The position numbers and the translations under genes are program-made. A stretch of 6,226 bases of DNA from JBQTIM01 sp052388135 (GTDB taxonomy: Bacteria; Elusimicrobiota; Elusimicrobia; FEN-1173), in assembly GCA_052388135.1 (NCBI GenBank), contig JBQTIM010000232.1, positions 1 through 6,226 on the forward strand, given 5' to 3'. The notes beneath the pieces are model-generated. The model saw only the letters and a program-made list of their open reading frames with translations. It had not been told where the DNA came from and made no database searches. Of the stretch, positions 6,083-6,226 are shown piece after piece; positions within the stretch are counted from its first letter, which is position 1, and every line of letters begins with the position of its first letter.

Positions 6083-6113
6083 TGACCAATCGGATTCGAA
6101 AGGACATGACCCC

Positions 6114-6226
6114 ATGAAACCCTTGACTCCATTAGCATCGTTCCAGTATGGGACGCAACGTATGTCGGAAACACCGTGGCCGGCTACGGCACGGCGGCCG
6201 CCATTTTGCTGGGCGGCGTCATGGCC
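6114..6226 (+). CDS. MscS-like mechanosensitive channel, N-terminal part, apparent frameshift at the start (3' end outside window)
   Basis: Reading codons from 6110 to the right edge gives a protein-like sequence with TLDSISIVPVWDATYVGNTV followed by AGYGTAAAILLGGVMA. This resembles the N-terminus of bacterial MscS-family channels, where a short aromatic segment ending in G-N-T/S-V precedes the first membrane helix. MscS channels open under membrane tension and release solutes. The frame has no ATG, GTG or TTG between the stop at 6107-6109 and GTG 6176. The likely start, ATG 6114, has GAAAGGA 9 nt upstream but is in another frame, which gives unconvincing Arg/Pro-rich sequence downstream. One extra A in the AAA after that ATG would join start and body as MKTLDSIS; one C fewer in CCCC 6110-6113 would join ATG 6106 as MTHETLDS. 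This may be a sequencing error, a true frameshift mutation or an unusual start. The family call rests on about 36 residues. Confidence 0.5.
   Translation, partial: MKPLTPLASFQYGTQRMSETPWPATARRPPFCWAASW

Noticed and set aside
5592..6107. A 171-codon minus-strand open frame opposite the YtxH-like gene
   Set aside because: It mirrors the charged helix of the + strand gene, has no ribosome binding site and crosses the GC palindromes; the + strand gene has a promoter-like element and a perfect ribosome binding site.
6114..6226. The literal reading frame from ATG 6114 as the true protein
   Set aside because: It gives Arg/Pro/Trp-rich sequence with no hydrophobic helix, while the frame one base away gives an MscS-like N-terminus.
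1..6226. CRISPR array, tRNA, insertion sequence, prophage or toxin-antitoxin genes
   Set aside because: No regularly spaced repeats, tRNA cloverleaf, transposase or small paired genes of such types could be recognised on either strand.

Overview
The window is very GC-rich DNA, fully coding-dense, with a diguanylate cyclase, a YihY/BrkB-type membrane protein and strong Shine-Dalgarno sites. This fits the chromosome of a high-GC, probably diderm bacterium, perhaps a deltaproteobacterium-like or candidate-phylum lineage. Nothing in the window fixes the taxon. There are no rRNA, tRNA, CRISPR, insertion-sequence or phage features.

Layout. (1) Bases 1-1608, + strand: the C-terminal end of a vitamin K epoxide reductase (VKOR)-like membrane protein, an SPW-family small membrane protein whose GTG start overlaps the VKOR stop, and a YihY/BrkB-family membrane protein. 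(2) Bases 1596-2468, - strand: a membrane-anchored GGDEF diguanylate cyclase converging on yihY, with the two 3' ends overlapping by 13 bp. (3) A divergent intergenic region (2469-2643) holds a plausible sigma70-type promoter for the cyclase and a strong ribosome binding site for the next gene. (4) Bases 2644-5540, + strand: a tight three-gene set, with gaps of 2 and 3 nt, made of a DUF2892-type small membrane protein, a divergent Nramp-like transporter and a CaCA-family (Na+/Ca2+ exchanger-like) antiporter. (5) Bases 5649-5981: a small YtxH-like membrane-anchored helical protein with its own likely promoter. (6) From about 6114 to the right edge: the beginning of an MscS-like mechanosensitive channel, whose reading frame does not join any normal start codon.

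The common theme is the cell envelope and ion handling: thiol redox, cation transport, mechanosensitive channel, stress-type small membrane proteins and c-di-GMP signalling. I see no defence island, secretion system or other clearly undescribed system. The points most worth a second look are the replaced metal-site residues in the Nramp-like protein, the lost acidic residue in the second alpha-repeat of the exchanger, and the apparent frameshift at the start of the MscS-like gene.
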